From: Codonopsis lanceolata
Lineage: Eukaryota > Streptophyta > Magnoliopsida > Asterales > Campanulaceae
Assembly: GCA_013146195.2 (NCBI GenBank)
Contig: CM028379.1
Span: 56,307,693-56,371,692 of the forward strand
Direction: 5' to 3'
DNA: 64,000 nt
Shown: positions 43,936 to 55,517 of the stretch, in pieces
Layout of the letters: each line of letters opens with the position of its first letter
How positions within the stretch are numbered: the first letter of the stretch is position 1
Position numbers and translations under genes: made by a program
The notes under the pieces: generated by a model
Told to the model about the DNA's origin: nothing
Database searches by the model: none
What the model saw: only the letters and a program-made list of their open reading frames with translations

Positions 43936-46432
43936 TTGGCGCAAATGCGCGTCGACCAGACTAATTTCTTTGGCTGGGTTAACCAGGTGGGGCAAAATGT
44001 CTCCACATATTATGGGATGCCACCTGGCACGATCCTCGAGTTTTGTCCTCCTTCGTTATTTCCTCCCGACTCACCATGAGTTGAAGCCCAAGTTTCTTCC
44101 TCTTTCGTTAGGCGGCCCGTTTATTTTTTTTTTATATATTTCTCCTCCATCAACCCTCTCATAGGACATTCCTCAATTTTGAGGATAAAATAAAATTTAA
44201 GTTTGGGGGGAGAATTCTAAGCCTAGGGCCTTTAATTTGCAGGTCCCAGCCTAAGGAAGAGTGGAGTTGGACTACGTTTTGTAGGGTGAGGGAAAAATTT
44301 TGTCCCTCTATCGTCTCTCCTCCTCACTCTATTTTCTTGCTTTTTATATTTTCTTATTTTAGGATATGTTGCCCTGACCAGAATACTATAATATTTGGTT
44401 CTTTCGGGTACCCATCATCAATTGGGTCACCAACTAATCTCCAATTTTATTTCAAAAAAAATGAAAAAAATGTTTTAATTCAAAATTTTCATCTCGAGTC
44501 CGGGTATGGTCATTTTCGGTTGATGAGGAGTTAATGCAATGAACCACATAACTTTTCCATAGATCAGTCTAGAATTTACTTGATTCTGCAAAATTCTTGA
44601 TTTTCTCCAAATCTTTATGCACTTATACCAGTCATGATTATGGATTGATTTGAACATTTTTACTAAGTTTATAGCACACATTTCATTTTAGCAACAAGAT
44701 ATGCACAAGAATATGATGAATAACCGTCCTAACATGATTGTTGCATTTAATTGTAACTTAGGGTCAATTGCATGATAAGTTAGATCTCTTGGATTTTTCT
44801 CACTAATATATCTCAAGCATACTTTTGAACCGTGTCTGCATGTTAGTCTTGATTGCCCCTACATCTTTTCTAGCGAATGATTATGTGAAATCCAGTAATG
44901 CTAAATCTTTAATTCTACAACTTCCATAATGGAGATGATATTCTATGTGTTCTGCTTTCTTAAAAACTGCATGAGTATTTTGGCATTAAGATATGATATA
45001 GGCCATCTTTGGATCGTTTGAGCCTAAATATTTCCCGACCATACTAAAAATATCCCTAGTGTCCCCTTTGATCTTTATTAAAAAGAATGGAGTGTGCTAA
45101 GCACATATTGAACCCCCATTCGACTTCGATTCTTTAACCCACATTAACTTAACCCTAAAGCCTATACACTTTAGCCTACCCTTTGAGAGAGTAGGATGTG
45201 GGTGGCGAATTAATTTTATAGGACCAATTTCTAGTTAGAAAAATTTCCGAAGACTTCTTCTTCCCCATCGAAATTAAAAAAAAAAGAGAAAAGAAAAGAA
45301 ATAATTCGACAAAAAATGAAACGGAAGAAAAAGAGTGCAAGAAGATTCAAATGAAAGCATAGCTTTCATTAGAAAAATATGATAGAAAAGTTCTTCCGAA
45401 AATAGAACACTAGTTATTTTTAGCCTAATATATTGCACAAAACAAGTTTGGGGGAAAAGTCCCCACTTGTGGTCTTTGCAGGTCCTAGCCTAATTGGGAA
45501 AAACTTCCTTTTGCTTGGAAGTATTCGGGATAAAGGGTAGTCTTGCTTTCTCACTTTATATTCTATTCCCTTTCCATCATATCCCCTAACACCTTGGCCT
45601 TACATTACAAGCTTAGTAAAGACCTATTGATATTCTTGCCAATGCTTGTGTTTGTTGATTTGATTGCATTACATGTAAATTTATCTCCACTTAATATACT
45701 CATATTATTCGCAAGCTCACTGTATTAGCATAATCTTAAATATTGCAAGTAACTGGGGCATGAAAGCATTGTATGTCATACATAGGAAGTGCATGGGATA
45801 GAGGACCTTTGTGTCGGATAAGGATTGGAACAAGGACTTCTTATGTGGTAGAGGAAATTTATCATCGGATGTATAAGTATTTCAAATCCTTGGTGTTCTC
45901 TCTTTCTGTAATAGACCGGGTTTGGATGGTAGATCTCATACTTTGTGTTGCATTGGTTTTATTGAAAATCCTGATTTTTAGAATGAATGTTGTGCTTAGC
46001 TTAATAAAACTGTTCAAGTTAAGATATTCTCTATGACTGGTTACCACACACACACGGAGAAATTAAGACCGGTAGCAGTTTGAGTATAAGTCAGTTTGTT
46101 CTGTGGATCAGTCTGCACATATGTGGTGAGCTTTTTTCTGAGACAACTGTGATATGCCATGCCTTAGTGAGTTGAGATTGAAACCAAAAAGATTTTTTAT
46201 TTATTTATTATTTTTAGTATAATTTTTACTTGTTTTTTGTATTTATTAGTTTTTGTATTTATCTGCATAGTCGAGTCGCTCGTTAGAGTCTCGTTGAGTT
46301 TGTGGGTTTCTAGAGGAGTATAAATAGTGTCACCCTCCAAAAAGATTTTCTTAAGTTTTGTATTTTTAATTCCTTTTGTATTTATAAGTATTGTTTACTT
46401 GTGGACGAGCAAAGTCTAAGTTTGGGGGTATT
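43936..46432 (+). mobile_element. Athila-2 3' non-coding region
   Basis: About 2.5 kb without a conserved frame. It includes two AAGTTTGGGGG tracts (44199-44211, 45446-45452) and a third, GTTTGGGGGTATT, just before the 3' LTR at 46420-46432, which is the polypurine tract. The ORFs in it (for example 45773-46036) have no domain. Confidence 0.6.
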
Positions 46433-46866
46433 TGATACACATATTTTATGCGTCTTTATCTGGTACTTTTATGACTTAGAAATAGCAATTCCACGAGGCT
46501 TTTGCTACTAATATGTGTTTTTGAACTATATTGTGAGTTTCATGGTTTTAGGTGAACTTATGGGATTTATAGAGCTTTTATTGAAGATTTCGAAAAAAGG
46601 GTGCAAAGTGAAAGATGCAAAAGAAACAATATGGACACCTTGCGACCGTAAGCCTCCAAGGCTTTGCCCTCGCAAGGTAGACAGTAAGCAGCTTAGCTCG
46701 TTCAAGACCCTTGCGGACGCAAAGTATAAACACCATGCGGTCGCAAGGTCCCCAGAAACCGCCTTTACGGGTGTTTCACCTGGATTGAACCTCCTATTCC
46801 CCTAAAACACCTTGGTATATATAGAAGACGGTATCCAAAGCCTTAGGATGTCCAGAAATTCTTAGG
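46433..46866 (+). repeat. Athila-2 3' LTR, truncated
   Basis: Starts TGATACACATATTTTATGCG and follows the 5' LTR until AAATTCTTAGGA (46855-46866), equal to position 35441 of the 5' LTR. About 730 bp of its 3' part is absent. Confidence 0.9.
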
Positions 46867-47910
46867 ACAGGCTTTTGAAGGTTACATTCTTCCCTAACTA
46901 GAACAGCGGCCATAGCCTGCTCTATGGCCGCAAGGTATACAAACAGATTTTCACCCATGACCGGGCTACTTAATAATGGAGGCTGTCCCAGATATTTCTT
47001 CAACTGCTTGAAAGCCTCCTCACATTCTGTTGTCCACTCAAATCCTTTGTTTCCCCACAGGACCTTGAAAAAAGGCAGGCACCTTTCTACCCACTTGAAT
47101 ATAAAGCGACCAAGAGCGATAACTCTGCCATTAAGCTTCTGGACATCTTTGATGCACTAGGGAGGTTTCATTGTGACCAACACTTTGATTTTTTCATGAT
47201 TCGCCTCAATCCCTCTCTCGTGTACCATAAACCCCAGGAACTTGCCTACCTTCACACCGAACACACACTCACTCGGATTGAGTTTCATATTATTCTTCCT
47301 GAGGATGCCAAAGGTCTCTTCCAAATCAAAGGTATGGTCATGTCCTTTTGACTTCACGACCATATCGTCAATGTCAGCTTCGACATTCCTGCCAATCTGC
47401 GACCTTAAGACATTATTCACCATTCGCTGATAAGTAGCTCCTGCATTCTTTAAGCCAAAAGACATCATCTTATAACAGTAGAGGCCTCCCGCTGCTTGGA
47501 AAACAGTCAGTGCTTTATCCTTCTCGTTCATTTTCACCTGATGGTTTCCTGAATACGCATTGATGAAGCTCAAGAATTCGAAGCCCGCTATAGCGTCTAC
47601 CAGCTTATTAATGCGAGAAAGAGGGTAGAAATCTTTCAGGCAGGTTTTATTAAGGTCGGTGAAATCCACACACATCCTCCACTTCCCGTTTGATTTTTTG
47701 ACCATAACCACATTGGCCAACCAAGTCGGATAATGAATTTCTTTAATTATATCCGCGCTGAGCAGCTTCTCCACCTTTTCCTTGACTGCCTTATCCTTTT
47801 CCGTGGAATACAATCTACGCCGTTGCTGGATTGGCTTAAAAGCTGGATCCACACTAAGACAATGCACTGCCACGTCCTCGCTGACTCCTTCATGTCCTCT
47901 GGTCGCCATG
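46867..47910 (-). pseudogene. Retand-1 reverse transcriptase and start of RNase H
   Basis: The minus strand from 47909 encodes LSADIIKEIHYPTWLANVV, WRMCVDFTDLNKTCLKDFYP, FEFLSFINAYSG, FGLKNAGATYQRMVN, DIDDMVVKSKGH and FLGFMVHERGIEANHEKI. A stop at 47157 (TAG) separates the tether segment, which resumes to LAAIEQAMAAVLVREECN (RNase H start) and breaks off at 46867 against the Athila-2 LTR. The motif A catalytic Asp is changed to Asn (FINAYSG), and the Tyr of motif C is changed to Asp, so it is dead even within the open frame. Confidence 0.88.
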
Positions 47911-48412
47911 CGAACACATCCAAGCTATTCTGGAGTTACCTGATCAAACTAGCTCGAGCTTTAACCGAAAGAGCCATGCCTATCTTTATCTTTTGCTCGG
48001 GATAGGCGAAATTGATCGCAATTTCATCTAACTCGTCCTAGGCAGTAAACTCAAGTTCATCTCGCATCTGCAGCGTGTCACACTCCACTTTTTCATCTTT
48101 TTTCAGATTGAGTTTCTACTATATCAAGTTGATCTAGCTCCATGCCAACGGCCTGCTCGACTCGTCCCCCCGACCCCATCGTCGGCAAAGGATAAGTGTT
48201 CTCCTCTTGCAAATATTGCTTGCCCTGAGCTGAACTCTCACCGATCATAGCGATCAACAGTGGTCCCACAGTTATATGAGACTTTTCTTTGCTACTGATA
48301 GTGACCTTCTACTCTCCAACTTCAAGAGTCAGCTTCTGCTTCTTCCTTTGGCTATCTCGAACATACTCCAGCACTGCTCGCGGCTGACTCTTCAGGACCC
48401 CCACCCCTTGGT

Positions 48413-48667
48413 CTATGTAAAACTTTGCCCATGCTGGTGAGGGATAGAGGCGACCATCTGAAACTTATTTATGTTGGACACCCCTAAAATTATGTTGTAG
48501 GGAGATTTTAGGTCGATCACCATGAAGGTAACCTTTTTTGCTCTGGTGCGACTGCCTTCACCAATAAAAACATCGAGCTCGATTGTGCCTTTAACGGGCA
48601 CCTTATGATTGGTAAAACCTTGCAGAGTTCCTGCATAGGGTTTAAGGCATTCATCCTTCAACTCCAA
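48413..48667 (-). pseudogene. Retand-1 protease domain, C-terminal part
   Basis: Minus-strand residues include LQGFTNHKVPVKGTIELDV, KKVTFMVIDLKSPYNIILG and INKFQMVASIPHQ, a pattern of Tat/Retand aspartic protease. The active-site DxG segment should lie upstream (about 48700-48800), where frames are broken. The region between it and RT (47910-48412) carries only fragments. Confidence 0.65.
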
Positions 48668-48869
48668 ACCCTAGAAACAAGAATAGTACATCACATCCTT
48701 GCACGCTCATGTATCCATCAAAATCCTATGCACCATCCAACCATCAACCAAAGCTGAGATGATCAAGGACTGCTCCCCATCCATGCTACTTGCCAGCTCA
48801 CTACAAGTAAACTATATGGATTCCTCCCCCGCCTGCAATTTGGTAAGGCAATCCACCACATTCGACAAA

Positions 48870-50930
48870 GAATAAATCTACTTGCCCAGCTGGGTGAGAG
48901 TAGGTTCCTCATCCATGATCATATTTATTACTCCCTGAATTTGGGGTGCATCTCTGCGAGGGGCATTCCCCCTATTGTTCCCATCCTTCTTAAACCGGTC
49001 CAACCGGCCTTCGTTTATCAACTTTTGAATGGTCTTCTTCAACGGCCAACATTCCTCCGTGGTGTGCCCATAATCGTCATGATATACACACCTTTTGGTC
49101 CGATCCCTAGAATATGCTATCTTTAGATTCATACGCGGTGCCCGGGGAAGCTCATCCCGGATTTCATACATTATATCCTCCCACAATGTATTGAGGAGGG
49201 GGTGAGATCACCTTCTCTAAGAAATTCCCTTGGACGATCATATCGCGATTTATTTCTGTTGTAGCCGCCTCCTGTAACTTGGCCGCTACTCTTGGTATTG
49301 TTTCCCGTACCCTTGGTCTCAATGCTTTCCTTTTTCTTCTCCTTCTTCGCGGTCTCCCCCACGCACCACTTTTGAGCCTGCATTAACATATCTACCTACG
49401 TCTTTGGCTCCCTTATGCTCAATTTCGACCTCAAGCCCCCTTCTCCCACGAGCAAACCCGTTTCAAAGCATAAAGTAACCTCCTGCTCGGACAAACCAGG
49501 AACTTGCTCAAGCATCTTTGTAAACCTCTCTAAGTAGCTTGAAGTCGATTCATGGGCTCCTTGTTTAACCTTTGACAAATATGCTCTTGTCTTCGCAATT
49601 TCCCCCGAGCTCTCGAAGTCGGCCAAGAATTTTGCTCACAAATCAGCCCAATTGTTGATAGATCTGCGAGGAGGAGCTCCCATCCAAGTCAATGCCTTCC
49701 CTTGTAACGATCCTACAAAAGCTCGGATCTTCAACGCCTCATCAGAAGTTACCAAGCCAATTTGAGATTCAAAGGACATCAGCCAATCCCTTGCCTTGGT
49801 CTTCCCAGTATATTCCTTTATGTTGGGGAAGATGAGACCTTGAGTCGAGGAGTATTTTTTATCCACGGGCCCAGAGGGCTAGCTGAAGTGCCCCAAAAAT
49901 ATCCATCTAGGGCCTTGCCTTGCTCCCACGCTTCCATACGATGCTTCATATCTTCAAACTCCTGTATACTGACGGTTGCAGGCAAACCACCCGTGGGCTG
50001 GGGCTGTACCCAGGGCATAAGAGGGGCCTCTGGGGGTCCCATAGCTCTCATAGCCTAAGCTATGCCCACGGCCTACGACACTTGTGCCTAGGTAATATCT
50101 GCGGCCTGATGCGCTTGTTCCGGTGCTACCCCTAACCCGTTTTTTTGGCCACTATTATGGGGCAACTCATGCATGCCTCTGGAATAGCGTGATGGTGACT
50201 CATGTCTATGAGCATGTGACCTTCCAGGTGAAGGTTCCGATGCCGAGGAGCATGTGACCTCCTTGGAGATGGTGTGTGATGCTTGTGAGCATGGGACCTA
50301 CGCCGGGACGGCGAACGAGGTCGGCGAGCATGCGGCCTTCGTGGAAAAGGTGACTTTTGACGGCGGCGAGACTGGGACGAATCCTCTCCTACCCGAGGGC
50401 CCAAGTGAGAATGTACACTTGGGGCAACCCTGTGACTGGCTTGCTTCTCTTGCTGTCTACGCCCCTTGTTTGACTCCCGTTCGCGAGGTTGTGAAGGAAC
50501 CTCAACCGGACGTTGAGGATTCCTCCCCGACATGGAGACATTGGCCGCTTGACTTGACACGGGCATGCCCGAAAGGGGCTTCAATTCAATAGGCAATGGA
50601 GGTTTGCCCATACCGATTAACTGTTGGTTCAACTGGTGCATCTGTCCTAAATATATCGCCCTCTGACGCAAAGCCTCCTCCCGAAATTCATTGGCCAAAC
50701 CAACTGCAGCGACGACACTCCGGGCTAATGAATCCAAACCCCGTCTTTGATTAAGCTGGTGACGGGCGTCATGAAAAGGCGGTGGTGTGGGAGGTTGTTA
50801 TCAGCCTGAACGTCCACTCTAGGTGTGGCTGTATGTCCATCATCCAACTGATTGCCACCATTAACACCGTTAACCGCCATATCTGAAGCTTGTAAAGTCG
50901 TCAAAAAATGAATCTTCTTTAGCAAATCAC
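48870..50930 (-). pseudogene. Retand-1 gag
   Basis: On the minus strand, N-terminal fragments (50930-50725) lead into a 201-codon frame (50737-50132) with an Arg/Ser/His/Pro-rich stretch containing several RRSHA-type repeats. It is followed by the gag core (NIKEYTGKTKARDWLMSFE, LQGKALTWMGAPP near 49866-49636, then AYLSKVKQGAHESTSSYLERF) and a zinc-knuckle-like CVYHDDYGHTTEECWPLKK at about 49090-49030. Frameshifts and stops occur near 50130, 49870, 49630, 49395 and 49190. The missing third Cys of a CCHC box (CxxH...H...C form) is usual for this lineage. Confidence 0.8.
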
Positions 50931-50932
50931 CG

Positions 50933-50950
50933 TTCCCGGCAACGGAACCA
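50933..50950 (-). promoter_or_regulatory. Retand-1 primer-binding site, tRNA-Glu type
   Basis: The minus strand reads TGGTTCCGTTGCCGGGAA, an exact 18-base complement to the 3' end of plant tRNA-Glu as I know it. It lies two bases from the LTR. Confidence 0.85.
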
Positions 50951-50952
50951 AC

Positions 50953-51677
50953 TGATGTGTCCAAAATAATCCACGAACACACTGGGCTTGAAATATCATA
51001 TATCTGGCTTTCAATCTATCCTGGTCTTTAGGCCCAAACCTGTCAAGAAATCAAACACGAACTGTGAATTAGGCAGGGGCTTACCATGCAAAAGGACTCC
51101 AACACAGGAATCAGTTACCCAGTTCAATAATCAATTTGAAAAAGTTTTGCCTAGGTAAAAATAACATACCTCCCTCCTCCGTTTGGAAGGGTTTATATAG
51201 CCCACTTTGAGAGCCGAGTAAACTGCCCATTGAATGTCGTTGCGTGTAAGACGGGCACATTAAAAACCACGTTCAACTGAATGGCTACGTCTTAAACGTG
51301 AAGGCAGATTTTCTGGAGGTAACAGCCCACGTCCAAAACGACCGTTATTAAATTACCGAGCACAGTGACCATGCTCGCCTTGACCTATCTTCGTGCTCAC
51401 TGTATACCTGGAGCCTTGCTTAATACGTATTTGGCCCCATCTCATTACACACTCGAACCTTGCTTGTTACGTACTTAGCCCCAGCTCGCTGCCCGCTTGG
51501 CCCCCAGGCTTCTGGGGGAGGGGTGTTCGTCTATCAAACCAAAGTGGTTAAAGTCTGGGTGTTGCTCGCTCATGACTTGGATTTGGAACACAAAGAGTAC
51601 ATGTGTTTCGCTCGTGGTCGAGGAAGGCATGCTGTGCACGTGACTGATGCTTGGGCCTTATTGGGCCAGGTAACTCA
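50953..51677 (-). repeat. Retand-1 5' LTR (725 bp)
   Basis: The minus strand starts TGAGTTACCTGGCCC at 51677 and ends GGACACATCA at 50953. Partner of 31353-32069. Confidence 0.93.
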
Positions 51678-51682
51678 ATTTT

Positions 51683-52337
51683 AATGCATGGTATTTAATA
51701 TAATATAATATTAATTCAATGAATAATATGTTTTTTTGTTAAAATATATTAATACAAATAAAATAAAATAATACATATGTTTTAAATAGGATAATGAAGA
51801 ATATACTTGGAAAATTACTTTTAGTGTAAAATTTGAAGTGGAACGATTGGAGATGATAGACAAATTTGATGTAAAAATTACATCAGTTTAAAGATTTGGT
51901 GCAATTTTTGCACCAAACTGTTAGAGATAATGGTCTAAATAGTTGTTTTGTTTGACTGATTCCAAGTTTTATCCTAATTCTCCTAATGTTTTGTAATTTG
52001 GATTTAACTATGAGTAATGCTATGTGAAGTCAAAATATGCACTCAAAACACACTTTGGATGCTATGATTAATTGGTCAAAACATAATTAAGTGGTAGAAT
52101 GCACAAATTACTTAACTAATTATACATGTGAAGTGTACATGTTTTTGGGTGCACATTTTGAGTGCATATATCATACTCACTATTAAGCAAAAGTTTTGAT
52201 GATTAGGAACAAAATTACACCAAGTCAAAGCGGTCAAAATATCACACTCTCTCCGTTCCTAAATGGCTTTTTTACTTTTTTCATTTGTTCCAAAATATTT
52301 CATTGTTAATAAATTTTCTTTTAAAATTTATTTCGAG
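51683..52337. other. Intergenic; right half of split TIR element and MITE traces
   Basis: 51800-51935 pairs with 30915-31080 (see there). 52030-52175 has TATGCACTCAAAA at both ends in opposite orientations, suggesting an old MITE. 52246-52270 is a Stowaway-like end. No gene. Confidence 0.4.
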
Positions 52338-54250
52338 CAAACAACCCAAATGGTCCCTATAAATTTGGATTTATCGGTTTTAATCCCGATTGCTCGCAAT
52401 TGGTCCTTAAGTTAAAAAAAATTCATGGAATTGGTCCCTTTGTCCAATTCCATCAGTTAAATTTCCCCATATGTGTGTCACGTGACTTTGATTAGTGGTA
52501 AATTTGTTTATGCATTCGTTTCATTTGAATAGAAAAAATCAAAGAAATACCCATAATTTTTTTTTTTTTTAAACTAGATACAATGGTATTATTGTAATTT
52601 AACCCAACAATCAAACAGTGGGTTCGATTCTTCTGGAAAATGTTTTTGTTTGGAGGAAGGAGATGAAAGGTTGACAAAAACCTAAAAAACATGAATGATA
52701 GAAAAGAAAATTAGTTGTTATACTATTTTTCATGGGATTTTGATATATCTAGATTGGAGGTGGTTGCGGGCGGATGAGCAGGTGGTTTTTCAGGTTCAAG
52801 TACATGCACCCTTGTCATCTCCCTCCATCGCCGACTACACGTGCCATCACACTGCTCCCTAGAGGTTCATCTTTCTCTCTTCCCTATGTTAATCCTGTAC
52901 GACGACCTATATGATAAGAACATGAAATGCCACAAGCATCTTACTCCTCCATCCCCATAATCTACCTTCACCAACCTTTGCTAAGAATTGCTAGAAGTAC
53001 GACTCAATCCCAATATTCTCCTTTAATTTTTTGAAATTGTGTTTGAGATTGAAAACTAGGAGAAAAACAAAAATAGATTTGACAATTTGTTATCTGTCAA
53101 GAAAAAGAAAAAAAATGAATTGTATAAATCTTTGTCTTGCCGAGTAGTAGGGGTGTCAATCCGAGTCGCCACACCATCAAGTCGAGTCGAACCAAGTCGA
53201 ACCATGTGGTTTGATTCGGTTTTGGGTGCTATATGGTTGGCTCGGTTTGAGATTTTGGGAAGTCGAACGGTTTGGTTTGGTTTGCGGCTTGACATGTCGA
53301 GTCGAGTCAAACCGAACCAAATCAAACCATTTTGAGCCGAAACACTAAGTTGAACCATCGAGCCGAACCACCGAGCCAAACAACAAATTTTTTAGAATTC
53401 TTAACCTTTATACTTTAGTACTCTTATACTATTAATATTTTTATACTATATAAACTATAATGCTAATATTAGTATTTATGAATTTGCCTTTAAACTTTTT
53501 GAATTTACATAAATGTTTTTAGTATCATGTATGTTATTTTATTTTTATATATTGGATTTAATTAATTGATTATAAGAATTAAAAATGTTAATCCTTTTAT
53601 TTGAAAGTTTGTGCAAATTTTTTAAAGTGAGTTTATAAATATAATTGTATTATATTTATATTTTTAGTATTTTTTTAGTGTGTTTTAATAATATTTTATT
53701 GGTTTACTTAAATTTTGAATGACTAGAACTTTTTCTAAATTCAGATCGAACCATGAAACCAAGCCACAAAACCGAACCATGAAACCGAACAATGGAACCG
53801 AGTCCAACCAAGTCAAACCATCATAGTTCGGTTCGTTTAAGCTCAAGACTTTAAACGGTTTAGCTCTGTTTTGATTTTTCTCAACCAGATGACATGCGGT
53901 TCAACTCATAATTTGTTTCAAGTCAAACCAAGTCGAACCATTTACACCCCTAGCCGAGCAGTAATGAAGTTTTTGAGATTGTAACCTGGATTGCAAAAAT
54001 CTTCAGACCAAACCCATCAGTAACTGATTGTACACAAATGGTCCATAAACTTTTATCAATTGAAATGAAAAATTTGCCCCTACCAAAAATCACGTAAGAT
54101 GCACACAGTTGGAGGTAGAAAATTAATACAATTGAATGGAAAGATCAATCCCGCAAAAATAATTAGTACATGGAGCAAAAATTCTAAAAATTTAGATCAA
54201 GGACCAAAACCGAAAAATCTAAATCTTACTAAGAACATTTGGGTAGTTTC
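52338..54250. mobile_element. Degenerate MULE-like element with about 170-bp TIRs
   Basis: Left end ACCCAAATGGTCCCTATAAA...TTTATCGGTTTTAATCC matches the complement of 54083-54250 (ATTTTTCGGTTTTGGTCC, ...TGTGTGCATCTTACGTGAT against TGTGTGTCACGTGAC). No TSD was found. Inside, 52735-52990 is a G/C-richer patch that might be captured sequence but is not recognised. A hAT MITE lies at 53148-53952. Confidence 0.5.
53148..53952. mobile_element. hAT-like MITE (805 bp) rich in GAACCAAGTCGAACC repeats
   Basis: Ends TAGGGGTGTCAA / TTTACACCCCTA. The flanks GCCGAGTAG (53139-53147) and GCCGAGCAG (53953-53961) are a TSD with one mismatch. The outer 200 bases on each side are composed of CCGAACCA/TGGTTCGG-type words in both orientations. 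The core is AT-rich. No transposase. Confidence 0.8.
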
Positions 54251-55517
54251 CCAATTATTTCTACCATTTTACCCTTTTAATTATTATCCTATAACTTATG
54301 GGGCCCACCCTTGATTGTAACCAATTTGAACTATTCAAATTTGCATGTTCAAGCATTCACGATTATTCTAACTTTAGAGACAATTTGGCATCTTACTCCT
54401 TTAAAATAAGGGTAAAACTGAAAAAATCACAAATATCTATTTTAATAATCGAGTTTGTTGTTTTTTTTTCTTAATTCAGGTGCTAGTCAAACAAAACGAT
54501 ATTTTGAATAGGTGGGAAAGATAAATAAATAAAATGAACCAAACATAAATTAAATAAGATGTCTTTGCTCATGGCCTAGTGACTAATCCCTAGCGAGACT
54601 ATTCTCTACGAGCTTAGGGGAATTACAAGATTCCCCGAGAACCCAACTCGTGTCTGCACAACAGTTGGCTTCCTAAAAGATGAGAATGTGATGATTTCAT
54701 TAAGGGAAAATCCTAGGCAATACAATCTCTATTTTCTGTAAAATGGATCCTTTTGACCTGACAACTATGTGGTTATGAGCAGAGTTATGAGAATATTTAC
54801 GGGCTAACAAGATTTAGGTACAAATCATTGAAGAAATATATAATTACTCTAACAACTAACAAACCAAATAATTAAACTTAGCTTAAGCTTGACGCTTGAT
54901 GCCCCTTGAAGTATTGTGAGCCTGACACTCAACATCCTTATCACACTTGCTATATAATTTCAAATTTATTTACATTTAAATATTATAAATAATTTTATTT
55001 GTTATTGTGTTAAAACATAATTGTTTACGAAACGCAATATGCTGTGCGACAAAACTGGGATCGACCAGCTTGGTCAGGTCACAAGGTTCCACCTTCTCGG
55101 TCAGGCTGATCATGCCTCTTCGAATAGGCGGGCAGCCTTTCCAAAGGATCTCGACTCTAGTATATAACATGTTTGAATTATCAAACACAGACACTTAACA
55201 AAAATTGTAATTCAAGCATCATTGGACTTCCCTAAATAAAGAGTGCTCTTAGTTTTCATTCGAAATATCACATTTCGAGTCAAACACAATCCTTTGTATC
55301 CTGAGAGAGATTTTTCTGTAAAGGCCCTTGTGATTCACAGTTTCATAACTGGAGGCTGAAAACATCTTTTAAAAGATAACGAATTAGTTTTCGTGCCTTG
55401 GAATCTACCCAGATATTCAAATCTACCCAACGACTTTGTGACCACCTCCTCCATTATCATCATCACTAACACAAAATTTGAACATGATGGAAACCATTCA
55501 TAAATTCCTTAGATAAC
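54251..55517. other. Intergenic; no gene recognised
   Basis: 54560-54690 has a weak A-box-like TGGCCTAGTGACTAA but no proper B box. 55040-55180 is a G/C-richer patch open in two frames (for example CDKTGIDQLGQVTRFHLLGQ) with no recognised domain. The rest is AT-rich. Confidence 0.4.

Larger units (their letters stand above)
34997..46866 (+). mobile_element. Athila-lineage Ty3/gypsy element 2, nested in Retand-1
   Basis: The + strand order is 5' LTR (34997-36173), tRNA-Asp-type primer site, gag with CCHC, protease, RT, RNase H, integrase, a gap, an extra ORF (42999-43935), a long non-coding 3' part and a 3' LTR (46433-46866) truncated after about 434 of 1177 bp. It inserted into the Retand-1 antisense ORF. 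Because the right side resumes in Retand-1 RNase H, a deletion removed the end of this LTR and adjoining Retand sequence. The TSD cannot be checked. Confidence 0.92.
31353..51677 (-). mobile_element. Retand-like (Tat lineage) Ty3/gypsy element 1, complete ends, TSD ATTTT, with nested Athila
   Basis: Paired LTRs in the same orientation lie at 50953-51677 (5') and 31353-32069 (3'). The flanks carry the 5-bp TSD ATTTT at 31348-31352 and 51678-51682. The minus-strand order is LTR, tRNA-Glu-type primer site, gag, protease, RT, start of RNase H, then the + strand Athila-2 (46866-34997), then an ORF on the opposite strand (33064-34996), polypurine tract and LTR. Integrase and most of RNase H are missing at the Athila junction. 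All frames are broken. Confidence 0.92.

Noticed and set aside
54560..54690. SINE or tRNA relic
   Set aside because: An A-box-like TGGCCTAGTGAC is present but no convincing B box, TSD or A tail was found.
55000..55194. Short conserved-looking exon (open in both strands)
   Set aside because: Higher GC and open frames but no recognisable domain or splice context. It could equally be a piece of an LTR.
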